Positions 7,496 to 15,235 are shown, counted from the first letter of the stretch. The stretch: 31,882 nucleotides of DNA from CAZQGO01 sp964593065 (GCA_964593065.1 CAZQGO010000029.1:1-31882), one strand, 5' to 3'. A program made the numbers and translations. Notes: generated by a model from the letters alone, not told the origin.

Positions 7496-8608
7496 ATGGG
7501 CCTGCCGGACATTTACCTTCACCGCATCGCGACCGTAGTGCCGGAAACCTCCTACACGCAGGAATTCGGCCTGCAGTTCCTGTTGCGCTTCATGGGAGAC
7601 ACGGAAAACAAGCGGGCCTTCCTGAGCAAGGTCTATCAAGGTTCCGCCATCTACAAACGCCACAGCGTGGTCACCGATTATCACCAGGACCCGCGCGACT
7701 ACCGCTTCTACCCGCCGAACGCCGCCATGACACCCGAGCCGGGGACCAAGGCACGCAACGACCTGTTCGTCCGGGAAGCGAACCGCCTGGCTTTAAAGGC
7801 GGTCCGGGACCTTCTGGGACTTCTCCCGGGCCTCGAGCCCACGCGCATCACTCATCTCATTACGGTCAGCTGCACGGGATTTTCCGCGCCGGGTTTCGAT
7901 TGGTACCTGGCGCGCGAGCTTCCTCTCGATCCCGGTGTGCGGCGCCTGCACCTGGGCTTCATGGGCTGCTACGCCGCTTTTCCGGCCCTGCGCCTGGCCC
8001 GGGATATCTGCCTGGCACACCCCGGGGCCAAGGTCCTGGTCGTCAACGTGGAACTGTGCTCCGTCCATTTCCAGCAGAAGTTCGATCCCGAGGTCGTGGT
8101 GGCCAACGCCCTGTTCGCGGACGGAGTTTCCGCGGCCTACGTCTCCGCCGATGCGCAGGACGCCGTCGGCCCACGTCTGGTCCTCCGGGAATTCGTTTCC
8201 CGGATCCTTCCGGATAGCGAGCGCGAGATGGCTTGGTCGGTGGGGGACCGGGGCTTTGACATGCGACTGTCCGCCTATGTCCCCAGGCTGATCGAGGACA
8301 ATATCCTGCCGGTCCTGCAGGAGCTGCTGCAGGAGGCCGGACTCCGCCGGGAAGACATCGCCTTATGGGCGATCCATCCCGGCGGCAAGGCCATTCTCGA
8401 AAAGGTAGAAAAAACGCTGGGATTGACCCGCTCGGACTTGCGCTTTTCCTACGACGTTCTTTGGAACTACGGCAACATGAGCTCCGCAACGATCATGTTT
8501 GTCTTGCACGCCATGCTCTCCCGGGGGGGACTCGGTCATATCTTCGGGGCCGGCTTTGGTCCGGGGCTCACCTTGGAAACCGGCCACCTGGAAAAGGTCC
8601 CGGCATGA
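7496..8608 (+). CDS. Type III polyketide synthase (chalcone/stilbene synthase family)
   Basis: A 370-residue homodimer-type condensing enzyme, close to the usual 350-390. The catalytic triad is intact: Cys158 in GFMGCYAAF, His294 in WAIHPGGKA and Asn327 in NYGNMSSAT. The C-terminal GFGPGLTLE loop is also present. These enzymes extend an acyl-CoA (or acyl-ACP) starter with malonyl-CoA and cyclise it to pyrones, resorcinols or resorcylic acids. ATG 7496 is preceded by GGAAAGG; starts at 7451/7454 have no SD. Its stop overlaps the methyltransferase start (ATGA). With KAS and ACP genes downstream, a long fatty-acyl starter giving an alkyl-resorcinol or pyrone is a reasonable guess. Confidence 0.93.
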   Translation: MGLPDIYLHRIATVVPETSYTQEFGLQFLLRFMGDTENKRAFLSKVYQGSAIYKRHSVVTDYHQDPRDYRFYPPNAAMTPEPGTKARNDLFVREANRLALKAVRDLLGLLPGLEPTRITHLITVSCTGFSAPGFDWYLARELPLDPGVRRLHLGFMGCYAAFPALRLARDICLAHPGAKVLVVNVELCSVHFQQKFDPEVVVANALFADGVSAAYVSADAQDAVGPRLVLREFVSRILPDSEREMAWSVGDRGFDMRLSAYVPRLIEDNILPVLQELLQEAGLRREDIALWAIHPGGKAILEKVEKTLGLTRSDLRFSYDVLWNYGNMSSATIMFVLHAMLSRGGLGHIFGAGFGPGLTLETGHLEKVPA

Positions 8609-9369
8609 AGCTCCTCCTGCCCGACCTGCGGGAAAGCCTCGCGCAGCCGGAGGCCATGGATTCACCGCTGGCCGAGGAGCGGCGTCTGCTGAAGACGGTC
8701 AGGCAGTTTGCCCTGTTGAACCGCCTGTTCTCGCGCTCCCGTGAGTTGCTGCGGCGCCATGTGATGGCCGACATGCTGCGCAGCCCTGGCAGGGTCTTCG
8801 AGGTCCTGGACCTGGGTTCCGGAGGCTGCGATCTCGCGCTGTGGTTCTGCAGGCACTGCCGCCGGTTGGGCCTGCAAGTCCGCATGACCTGTCTGGATCA
8901 CGATCCCCGGCTGGTGGCGTTCGCCCGGGAACGTTGCCGGGCGTTTCCCGAGATCAAAGTCCGGCAGGCTTCCGCTTACGAACTGGGGTCCTGGCCCGCC
9001 TCCGACTACATCTTTTCGAACCACCTTCTGCACCATCTGGAACGCGAACGCATTCCGGGCCTGCTCGACCTGGTGGCCGAGCGCACGCGCAGGCTCTTCA
9101 TCCTGAACGACCTGCGCCGTTCACGGCGGGCTTACGTGGGGTACACGTTCTTCTCCGCCCTGTTTTTGCACGGCAGCTACGCTTTTCACGACGGCCGCCT
9201 CTCCATCCGGAGAGGGTTTTTACGGCCTGAGCTCCAGGCCCTGGTCGGGCGGTGCCGTTTTGCCGGGCGCATGCGTGTCCTGGCCCTGGCCCCGGCCAGG
9301 CTCCTGATCCTCGGAACCGGCGCGCACGCGGGCCGCGTCTCAGAACCTATGCGGAGCGCCAAGCCATGA
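8605..9369 (+). CDS. Class I SAM methyltransferase of the type III PKS operon
   Basis: A 254-residue SAM-dependent methyltransferase. The SAM-binding loop VLDLGSGGCD lies at residues 67-76, an acidic CLDHDP segment follows near 95, and FSNHLLHHL (about 134-142) is the post-binding motif. The C-terminal half has the ILNDLRRSRRAY segment seen in methyltransferases commonly encoded beside type III PKS genes. ATG 8605 overlaps the PKS stop by 4 nt, and its own stop overlaps the KAS start by 4 nt, so the three proteins are translationally coupled. It probably O- or C-methylates the polyketide product. Confidence 0.85.
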   Translation: MKLLLPDLRESLAQPEAMDSPLAEERRLLKTVRQFALLNRLFSRSRELLRRHVMADMLRSPGRVFEVLDLGSGGCDLALWFCRHCRRLGLQVRMTCLDHDPRLVAFARERCRAFPEIKVRQASAYELGSWPASDYIFSNHLLHHLERERIPGLLDLVAERTRRLFILNDLRRSRRAYVGYTFFSALFLHGSYAFHDGRLSIRRGFLRPELQALVGRCRFAGRMRVLALAPARLLILGTGAHAGRVSEPMRSAKP

Positions 9370-10616
9370 TCAACGCCAGGCGGCGGGCCGTAGTCACGGG
9401 TCTGGGTGTTGTTGCCGCCAACGGCATCGGTGCCCAAGCCTTTTGGGATGCCAACCGCCGGGGGATCTCCGGCGTGCGGGCCGTAACGTCCTTCGACGCC
9501 GCGCCCTATGAATCCAGAATCGCCGCCGAGGTCCGGGACTTCGATCCCAGGGACTTTCTCCCGGAAAAAATCGTGAAACGCGTTGACCGCTACGTGCATT
9601 TCGCGCTGGCCGCCGCCGGCTTGGCCGCGGCGGATGCGGGCCTGCGCACCGAACAAGAGGAGGCCTCGCGCGTGGGCGTGATCCTGGGTACCGGCCTGGG
9701 AGGCATCCTCTTTCACGAAGCGCAACTCCTGGAGGCTCTCCGCACCGGGAACCGTCGCTTTAACCCCCTGGCCGTGTCCATCGTCTCGCCCAACGCCGTG
9801 AGCGCACATGTCGCCATGCAGTTCCGCTGTACCGGGCCCAATTTCGTGGTCAGCACCGCCTGCGCTTCCGGCAATCATGCCCTGGGAGAGTCCCTGCGCA
9901 AAGTACAGACGGGAGAAGGGGACGTCATGTTCACCGGAGGCGTGGAGGCGCCGTTGACCGAGTTTGTTTTCGGCGCCTTTCAGGCCATGAAGGTATTGAG
10001 TAAAAACAACGCCGAGCCGTCCCGGGCCTCCCGGCCTTACGACCGGGCGCGGGACGGCTTCGTCATGGGCGAAGGCGGCGCCGTACTCGTTCTGGAGGAG
10101 CTGGAACACGCTCTGCGCCGAAACGCGCGTATCTACGCCGAAGTGACCGGTTACGGGTCCAACAACGGCGCCTACCACATGGTCATGCCCGATCCAACGG
10201 GCGACGACGCAGCCGCGGCCATGCGCGCGGCCCTGCGCGACGCCGGTCTGGCCCCGGAAAACATCCACTACATCAACGCCCACGGCACCGGCACTCCGGC
10301 CAACGACGTCTGCGAGACCAGGGCCATCCGGCAGGTGTTTGGTCCGCACTGCCGCCGGCTGCCCGTCTCTTCGACCAAATCCATGATCGGCCACGCCCTC
10401 GGCGCCGCCCCGGCCCTGGAGGCGGCGGTTTGCTGCCTGGCCCTGTCGCATCAGGAAATCCCCCCCACCATCAATTACGAGCATCCGGACCCGGAATGCG
10501 ATCTGGATTACGTTCCGAACGTTTCACGCCGGCTCAAACTGGATGCGGTCTTGTCCAATGCTTTCGGATTCGGCAACGCCAACGCCAGCATTGTCCTGGC
10601 CCGTTATCCCCAGTGA
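9366..10616 (+). CDS. 3-oxoacyl-ACP synthase, KAS II (FabF-like)
   Basis: A 416-residue beta-ketoacyl-ACP synthase, normal FabF length. The catalytic Cys166 lies in VSTACASGN, His306 in NAHGTGTPAND and His343 in KSMIGHALGA, so a complete Cys-His-His triad predicts an active condensing enzyme rather than a chain-length factor. ATG 9366 overlaps the methyltransferase stop; an upstream extension of the frame lies inside that gene. A stand-alone ACP follows after 68 nt. With no ketoreductase or acyltransferase nearby, the KAS must draw on the host fatty-acid system, perhaps to make or extend the starter for the PKS III. Confidence 0.93.
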   Translation: MINARRRAVVTGLGVVAANGIGAQAFWDANRRGISGVRAVTSFDAAPYESRIAAEVRDFDPRDFLPEKIVKRVDRYVHFALAAAGLAAADAGLRTEQEEASRVGVILGTGLGGILFHEAQLLEALRTGNRRFNPLAVSIVSPNAVSAHVAMQFRCTGPNFVVSTACASGNHALGESLRKVQTGEGDVMFTGGVEAPLTEFVFGAFQAMKVLSKNNAEPSRASRPYDRARDGFVMGEGGAVLVLEELEHALRRNARIYAEVTGYGSNNGAYHMVMPDPTGDDAAAAMRAALRDAGLAPENIHYINAHGTGTPANDVCETRAIRQVFGPHCRRLPVSSTKSMIGHALGAAPALEAAVCCLALSHQEIPPTINYEHPDPECDLDYVPNVSRRLKLDAVLSNAFGFGNANASIVLARYPQ

Positions 10617-10684
10617 ACGCATCCTTGCGCAGCGCACCGGCCGGCCGGAGGCCGTGCGCACCCTAACCTTGGGAGGTGGTCGCT

Positions 10685-10987
10685 GTGTCCGCGGACACGC
10701 CACAGAAGCTCGACCCGAAAAAAGTGCCGGAAACGGTCATCGCCGTTCTGGCCGAGAACCTGGACCTTGATTCCCGCGGCATCACGCTGGAATCCTCGCT
10801 GACTGGAGACCTCGGCCTGGATTCCTTCGGCGCGGTGGAACTCATGTTCGAGCTCGAGAACCGGAGCGGCCTGGAGATCCCGGAACAGGACGTCCGGGAT
10901 TTCAAACGGGTCTCGGATATCGTGACCTATTTGAGCCGCCGGCTGCACGAGCTGGATTCGCTCGCAAACGCCGAACCGCAGGGTTGA
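10685..10987 (+). CDS. Acyl carrier protein
   Basis: A 100-residue acidic, helical carrier protein. The phosphopantetheine attachment Ser47 lies in GDLGLDSFGAVEL, a slight variant of the usual DSL motif. GTG 10685 is used because GGGAGG (10671-10676) ends 8 nt before it; a GTG at 10676 overlaps that SD. It is slightly longer than a fatty-acid ACP at both ends, as is common for pathway-specific carriers. It closes the PKS III-MT-KAS-ACP run and probably carries the acyl chain handled by the adjacent KAS. It converges with the transporter gene. Confidence 0.9.
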   Translation: MSADTPQKLDPKKVPETVIAVLAENLDLDSRGITLESSLTGDLGLDSFGAVELMFELENRSGLEIPEQDVRDFKRVSDIVTYLSRRLHELDSLANAEPQG

Positions 10988-11055
10988 AGGGCGAGGATTC
11001 CCCGGGAAGCCCGCCGGCGCTGCTCGGCCCCCCGGGCGGCAAACGGACCGGAGGG

Positions 11056-12057
11056 TCACTCCAAACTCGCCGGCGTCCGCAGCGGTATCTCCGGGCTGGC
11101 CGCCTTCCGCGTGGCTGCATCCGCTGCCGCGGCCTTGGGGACAAAACCTCGGAGTTCCTCCGGCACTTTCTGGTTGCTCGCAGGCTTCTGCCGGCCCAGA
11201 ATGCCCGCGACCGAGACCAGCACCAGTACCATGGCGGCCAGGGCCCGTACGCTTACCGTTTCCCCGAGCAGCAACCATCCCAAAAAAACGGCGATGACCG
11301 GGTTCACGTAGGTATTGGTCGTCACCAGGCGCGCGGGCAGGAGCGTCAACGCCTTGAGGTAGGACGTGTAGGCGATGACCGATCCAAAAACCACCAGGAA
11401 CCCCAGCGCGGCCCACGCCGCAACCGTGGGCGCAGGACGGGGTTCACGGCTCACGAGTGCCAGCGCCAAAAAACCCATGCCTCCAAACAGGTGCTGGTAC
11501 CCGGAAACGGCCAGGATGGACAAGCGCCACTTCTGGCGTTGCAGGTAGAGGGCACAATAGGCCCATACCACCGGCGCCACGAGCAAAAGCCCGAACGCCG
11601 GCAAGGAAGACCCGGCTGGCCGGCTGAACTCGGGGAAAGCGAGCAGGCCGATCCCCGCCAATCCGGCGGCAACGAATGCCAGATGGCGCGGGTCCGGTAG
11701 CCGCCGCTCCCAAACACCGCCCAGGATTAAAACCCAGAGCGGGGAAGTGGAGACGGTTATGGCCGCCAGGCCGGAGCCGACGGTCTTTTCGGCGATCAGG
11801 ACCAGCCCGTGCGCACCCAGCCACATGCTCAGGCCCGTAAACGCCAAGCGGAACGCCTCCGGACGATCGAGGCGCAGGCGTTGTGCGCGCACAGCGGCCA
11901 GCAGGAGAAGCAAGCCCGCGGCCGCCAGGCAGCGCACGGCGCCAAAGCCAAATACGGGAAACCCGCTGGCAGGACCAACGCCCAGGCGCATGGCCAGATA
12001 GGTGGTTCCCCAAACCAGGTAAATCACACCCAGATAGAAATAGCCAGAATTCAGCAT
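11056..12057 (-). CDS. DMT-superfamily transporter (EamA family)
   Basis: A 333-residue inner-membrane protein with about ten hydrophobic helices in two EamA repeats; the first begins with GVIYLVWGTTYLAMRL and the second has VVFGSVIAYTSYLKAL, both typical of the family. These carriers usually export metabolites. A charged, Ala-rich C-terminal tail of about 40 residues follows the last helix. ATG 12057 follows an AAAGGGGG SD-like block. The gene converges on the ACP and lies 28 nt after a small 66-codon frame. Position suggests export of the polyketide product, but DMT substrates cannot be predicted from sequence. Confidence 0.88.
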   Translation of the reverse strand: MLNSGYFYLGVIYLVWGTTYLAMRLGVGPASGFPVFGFGAVRCLAAAGLLLLLAAVRAQRLRLDRPEAFRLAFTGLSMWLGAHGLVLIAEKTVGSGLAAITVSTSPLWVLILGGVWERRLPDPRHLAFVAAGLAGIGLLAFPEFSRPAGSSLPAFGLLLVAPVVWAYCALYLQRQKWRLSILAVSGYQHLFGGMGFLALALVSREPRPAPTVAAWAALGFLVVFGSVIAYTSYLKALTLLPARLVTTNTYVNPVIAVFLGWLLLGETVSVRALAAMVLVLVSVAGILGRQKPASNQKVPEELRGFVPKAAAADAATRKAASPEIPLRTPASLE

Positions 12058-12085
12058 GCCTTCACCCCCTTTGCTTGCGTGGGCC

Positions 12086-12286
12086 TCATCCCGGATCATA
12101 GGCCCCGATCGGACTCCAGCTATCCTCTTCTCCGTCCCGGCGCAAACCGGGCCTGTATTCCGGCTCGGCTCCCTTCAACCTGAGGAACCACGACCCCAGC
12201 CTGTACCCCAGGCGCCGCCAAAGCCTGCAGGCCCGGCAACAGGCCGGGCCGGCGGACGTCCGGATGTTTCCAGCGAATGAATTCAT
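12086..12286 (-). CDS. Small Cys/Arg-rich protein, hypothetical
   Basis: A 66-residue basic frame with a CCRAC cluster at residues 16-20, Trp/Arg-rich middle and a polar, acidic end (DSWSPIGAYDPG). ATG 12286 has an AAAGGA SD-like site 10 nt upstream; a GTG at 12295 is too close to that site. It lies 28 nt before the transporter on the same strand, and just downstream of a strong terminator. No family is recognised. The even spacing and SD favour a real gene, but the short length leaves doubt. Confidence 0.4.
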   Translation of the reverse strand: MNSFAGNIRTSAGPACCRACRLWRRLGYRLGSWFLRLKGAEPEYRPGLRRDGEEDSWSPIGAYDPG

Positions 12287-12309
12287 GTCGCTCACGTCCT
12301 TTCCCCGGA

Positions 12310-12355
12310 AAATAAAAAGGGGCAGCTGCCTTTCCTCCTGGAAAGGCGCTGCCCC
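12310..12355 (-). terminator. Strong intrinsic terminator (minus strand)
   Basis: Arms at 12319-12335 and 12340-12355 pair in a 16-bp stem with a single bulged base and a 4-nt loop. On the minus strand it is followed by TTTTTATTT (12310-12318). It would end transcripts of the 50-codon gene just upstream. It stands only about 30 nt before the 66-codon frame and transporter, so read-through could control them. Confidence 0.85.
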
Positions 12356-12377
12356 TACACGTGAAAAAAGTGAGCGG

Positions 12378-12530
12378 TTAGACTGCGCTGATCCTCTCCA
12401 GGCTTCCTCGCGGCTTTACGTGCCACAGGGTTTTGAGGTCAATCGGCATAAAGACGCCCTGGGCCGCGCAGAGGGTCATCTGCCGGGCTCGGCGTACCGC
12501 ATGCCTATGGACCTGCCTGAAGTGGTTCAT
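12378..12530 (-). CDS. Small protein of 50 residues, hypothetical
   Basis: An open frame of 50 codons from ATG 12530 to TAA 12378. The product starts MNHFRQVHRHAVRRARQ, is basic at the N-terminus, has one Cys, and ends in a WHVKPRGSLERISAV segment that looks like ordinary folded-protein sequence. Support comes from the surroundings: a good promoter at 12575-12602 about 45 nt upstream and a strong terminator 22 nt downstream, giving a transcript of about 250 nt on its own. No clear SD is present, so it could instead be a small RNA or the 3' remnant of a larger gene. No family is recognised. Confidence 0.45.
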   Translation of the reverse strand: MNHFRQVHRHAVRRARQMTLCAAQGVFMPIDLKTLWHVKPRGSLERISAV

Positions 12531-12574
12531 GGTTGAGTCATTCGATTCAAAATGGGCACAGCTAAATTGCAGAA

Positions 12575-12602
12575 AGTATACTTTATATTTTTATAAAAGC
12601 AA
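12575..12602 (-). promoter_or_regulatory. Promoter of the small 50-codon unit
   Basis: On the minus strand TTGCTT (12597-12602), a 16-nt AT-rich spacer and TATACT (12575-12580). Predicted start of transcription is near 12568, upstream of ATG 12530. Confidence 0.6.
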
Positions 12603-12637
12603 GGATTATTTTTCAACCCCATTGCCGCCGGAACAAT

Positions 12638-12667
12638 TTCCGCTACGGCCCGCCGCCGTACGCGGAA
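12638..12667 (-). terminator. Hairpin after the rubrerythrin gene
   Basis: Arms at 12638-12649 and 12655-12667 form a 12-bp stem with one bulge and a 5-nt GC loop, 13 nt after the rubrerythrin stop. Only a weak T-containing stretch follows on the minus strand, so it is either an inefficient terminator or a 3'-end mRNA stabiliser. Confidence 0.5.
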
Positions 12668-12680
12668 CGCGCCTGCGGAA

Positions 12681-13349
12681 CTAGTCGATCTTGACATACT
12701 CGCTGGCAGGCTGCTTGCAAACCGGGCAATACTGAAAATCAATGACTTCGACCATGTTGCCGCATATCTGGCACACGAAAATATCGCCGGCTTTTTTCCA
12801 GGACTTGAGGTGGGACAGCGCCTCGGCGTAGAGCAGGGCATGTCCTGTTTCCACGGCCAGGACGGAACGGAAAGTCATGCGGGCTTTGGCATTATTCTCC
12901 GCCTCGGCTTGTTTCAGGAAAGCGGGATACATGGTTTCGATCCCGTGTTTTGCACCCTTCAGGGCGGCTTCCAGGTTTTCCCGAGTCGTGCCGACCGTGG
13001 CCTGCTCGAGTTCGGCCGAGGGGGTTCGACCCGATCTCTTGATCATGGCGGCGTGGTTCGCGGCACGTATGCCCTCGGACATGGCCGCCCCCTTGAACAA
13101 CTGCGCGACCTTGTGGTACCCCTCGGCTTCGGCTTTTTCCGCGAATGCCAGATACTCGGCCTGAGCGTTGGCTTCTCCCCGGTAAGCAGTGACGAGGTTA
13201 TCCAGGGTGCTGGGGGTTTTTTCCGCCCCGGCGGCCCGGGGTTGCAAGGGGGCCGGGGTAACCTTCAGCGGAGGCGCGGCCCAAATTCCTGCCGGGAGCA
13301 GAAGCACCCCGCAAACCCAACCGAAAATCTTGATATTCCAGGTGCGCAT
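12681..13349 (-). CDS. Exported rubrerythrin
   Basis: A 222-residue rubrerythrin: ferritin-like diiron domain (about 48-185) then a rubredoxin-like Fe(Cys)4 domain (191-222). Likely diiron ligands are Glu59, Glu92, His99, Glu126 or Glu138, Glu167 and His170; the rubredoxin Cys are 193, 196, 208 and 211. Rubrerythrins reduce hydrogen peroxide in anaerobes and microaerophiles. Unusually, residues 1-25 form a signal peptide ending WAAPP, followed by a Pro-rich spacer, so the enzyme is probably periplasmic. ATG 13349 follows AAGGAGGAGG, ruling out the upstream in-frame start. It has its own promoter and hairpin and seems monocistronic. Confidence 0.92.
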   Translation of the reverse strand: MRTWNIKIFGWVCGVLLLPAGIWAAPPLKVTPAPLQPRAAGAEKTPSTLDNLVTAYRGEANAQAEYLAFAEKAEAEGYHKVAQLFKGAAMSEGIRAANHAAMIKRSGRTPSAELEQATVGTTRENLEAALKGAKHGIETMYPAFLKQAEAENNAKARMTFRSVLAVETGHALLYAEALSHLKSWKKAGDIFVCQICGNMVEVIDFQYCPVCKQPASEYVKID

Positions 13350-13393
13350 GCCTCCTCCTTCGTGGCTTGAAATGAACAACCGACGTGCTGCAG

Positions 13394-13422
13394 ATTATAG
13401 CCGCCGAGGTTTCCGAAGGCAA
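13394..13422 (-). promoter_or_regulatory. Promoter of the rubrerythrin gene
   Basis: On the minus strand TTGCCT (13417-13422), a 17-nt spacer and a perfect TATAAT (13394-13399). Predicted transcription start is near 13387, giving a leader of about 38 nt. No obvious PerR- or Fur-type operator is seen. Confidence 0.7.
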
Positions 13423-13557
13423 GGTCAATCTTTGTCGCCGGGGTTTTCGGGCCGCGTCCGCATGCCGCCCGCCCTTGGAAACGAAGGGAATTTTGCCGGG
13501 CGCGGCCACCCGGATGAGGGAGGTTGCACAAACTCCCTTTCGGGAGGTGTGGTGCCG

Positions 13558-13567
13558 GTGTTATAAT
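13558..13567 (+). promoter_or_regulatory. Extended -10 promoter before the methyltransferase
   Basis: TGT followed by a perfect TATAAT (13562-13567), an extended -10 arrangement. No good -35 is found at 16-18 nt. It would give a leader of about 38 nt to GTG 13612. Confidence 0.5.
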
Positions 13568-13611
13568 GAATCTCGTACTCTCATTCCCCGGCGAATCTGG
13601 GAGCCTGAATA

Positions 13612-14325
13612 GTGTTGAACAGGGTCCTGAGGATATTTCATCCCGAAGGCATTCCCTGGCCGGGATCCTGGTGCTATAATCTGTTCAGCCAAGCCCATAT
13701 TTTCCAGGAGCATTATCGCCTGGTCGCCCTGGACATCCTGCATTTTTGCTCCCAGGGACATGTGCTCGACGTGGGGACCGGTCCGGGCTGGCTCTTGGTA
13801 AAGCTGAATGAACTGCAACCGGCTCTCCGCTTGACCGGAGCGGATATTTCCCCCGCCATGGTCGAAAAAGCCAAAAGGAATCTGGCGAAGGCCGGATGCA
13901 GTCCTGCCACCGCCGTGGTGCTCGCTGGAGCCAGGCATTTGCCTTTTCCGGACGATTCCATAGAGTGCGTCGCCAGCACGGGTTCCATTCACCATTGGAA
14001 GCAACCGGTGGAGTCCCTGGATGAAATCCACCGGGTTCTTCAGCCGGGCGGCCACGCGCTCCTTTACGATATCGTGCGGGATACCCCGCAGGAAGTCCTG
14101 CGCAATCTCAGCCGGGAATTCGGGCGTCTGCGCAGATGGCTCCTATGGTTGCACGCCTACGAGGAACCATTTTACACGCGGGAGGAATTGCTTTCCCTCG
14201 CCCGGCAGAGCGTATTTCAGGCCGGGGCATGCCGTTTCATCGGTGCCCTGTGCCGGATGTCCATGCAAAAATCTCCTCTGGGGGAGAAACGTCCCCCTGG
14301 CAGAGGATCACTTCCCGGAGGGTAA
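13612..14325 (+). CDS. Class I SAM-dependent methyltransferase
   Basis: A 237-residue Methyltransf_11-type enzyme. The SAM loop VLDVGTGPGW lies near residue 51, the acidic ADISPAM segment near 78, and IHHWKQP plus RVLQPGG form the later core motifs. The start is uncertain: GTG 13612 and TTG 13615 are adjacent and only a weak GGGAG lies upstream. The C-terminus runs into a Lys/Gly/Pro-rich tail whose codons include the SD of the next gene. It lies 1 nt before the beta-barrel candidate and is likely co-transcribed with it. No substrate clue is visible. Confidence 0.82.
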   Translation: MLNRVLRIFHPEGIPWPGSWCYNLFSQAHIFQEHYRLVALDILHFCSQGHVLDVGTGPGWLLVKLNELQPALRLTGADISPAMVEKAKRNLAKAGCSPATAVVLAGARHLPFPDDSIECVASTGSIHHWKQPVESLDEIHRVLQPGGHALLYDIVRDTPQEVLRNLSREFGRLRRWLLWLHAYEEPFYTREELLSLARQSVFQAGACRFIGALCRMSMQKSPLGEKRPPGRGSLPGG

Positions 14326-14326
14326 C

Positions 14327-15235
14327 ATGAGAAAATCGCATAGCCCGCTTTTTCTGCTTGGATTCCTGGCGCTGGCCGTCTTTGCGGCCGCGGAGGAGTA
14401 TTCCACCTTAAGCGATCAAGAGGCCGAGATGATCAGCCGCAATTCCGCCGACCGTTCGTGGCAAGCCTCGCCGTCCCGGATGGAAGTGGATATTCGGGCC
14501 GGCTATGCGACGCCGGATTTCAGGGAACTGAAAACCGCCCTGGACGGGTTCGTGGACTACGAGGATGCCTACTTTTTCAACTACCTCTTTTTGACAGGGT
14601 CCGCCGGGAGCACGAGCCGGAAGAAACACAGCAACGTGAGCGGCGGTTTTTCGGCCCAGGCCAGCGGCTTTCTGGACTTGAACCCTTATTTCGGACTGGG
14701 ATTGTCCTTGGGTTATTTCTCCCCGGGAAAGCTCAGCAGCGAAATCGAGGATACCGGCGCTTATGGCGAAACTTTATTTTACAACCTCAGCGTGGAAACG
14801 TCGATCTTCACGCTCCTGGGTGGATTGCAGTTCCATTCGCTCCGCCCCGTGCCGGGCCTGTCGTGGTCGGCCCGCATCCTGGCCGGGCCGGTCTTCGCCA
14901 ATGGCACGGTTACCAGCGAATTTCACTTCACGGATCCCTACTACGGGATTGATCTTCCTTACAATTATTCCATCCCCCTATCCGGGATCGGACTTTATGC
15001 CGATTTCGACCTGGCGGTGGAATACAGGTTGACTGAATCCTTTGCTCTGGCGGCGGGCGGAGGCTACCATTATTGCGTGGTCTCGCAGATGAAAAGCACC
15101 GTCAACGCCGATCCGAACCAGGACGGGTACTATGAAATCACCAGCGGCTCAACCTTTTCGGATTTGGATGGAAAGGATATACCCTTTAATTTCAGCGGCT
15201 TGGACATCCACGGCGGGGTAAAAATTTATTATTAG
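14327..15235 (+). CDS. Outer-membrane beta-barrel protein (putative)
   Basis: A 302-residue exported protein with a signal peptide (about residues 1-22, cut after AAA). The mature part alternates hydrophobic and polar residues with many Gly, Tyr and Phe, for example FGLGLSLGYFSPG and FALAAGGGYHY, and ends in KIYY, a terminal aromatic residue typical of outer-membrane barrels. GGAGGG precedes ATG 14327. It starts one nt after the methyltransferase stop; the frame open further upstream is inside that gene. It resembles the general outer-membrane beta-barrel group of small OmpA/OmpW-like barrels, but no specific family can be named. Confidence 0.7.
   Translation: MRKSHSPLFLLGFLALAVFAAAEEYSTLSDQEAEMISRNSADRSWQASPSRMEVDIRAGYATPDFRELKTALDGFVDYEDAYFFNYLFLTGSAGSTSRKKHSNVSGGFSAQASGFLDLNPYFGLGLSLGYFSPGKLSSEIEDTGAYGETLFYNLSVETSIFTLLGGLQFHSLRPVPGLSWSARILAGPVFANGTVTSEFHFTDPYYGIDLPYNYSIPLSGIGLYADFDLAVEYRLTESFALAAGGGYHYCVVSQMKSTVNADPNQDGYYEITSGSTFSDLDGKDIPFNFSGLDIHGGVKIYY

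Noticed and set aside
9186..10484. 432-residue minus-strand open frame
   Set aside because: Antisense shadow of the KAS gene, which has all family motifs.
12433..12684. 83-residue plus-strand frame
   Set aside because: It crosses the minus-strand promoter and the hairpin after the rubrerythrin gene and has no SD; better explained by the minus-strand unit.
99..13621. A 16-nt sequence (TGAATAGTGTTGAACA) present near 99-114 and near 13606-13621
   Set aside because: Flanks do not match, and a single shared 16-mer in 32 kb is within reach of chance. Not treated as a repeat or attachment site.
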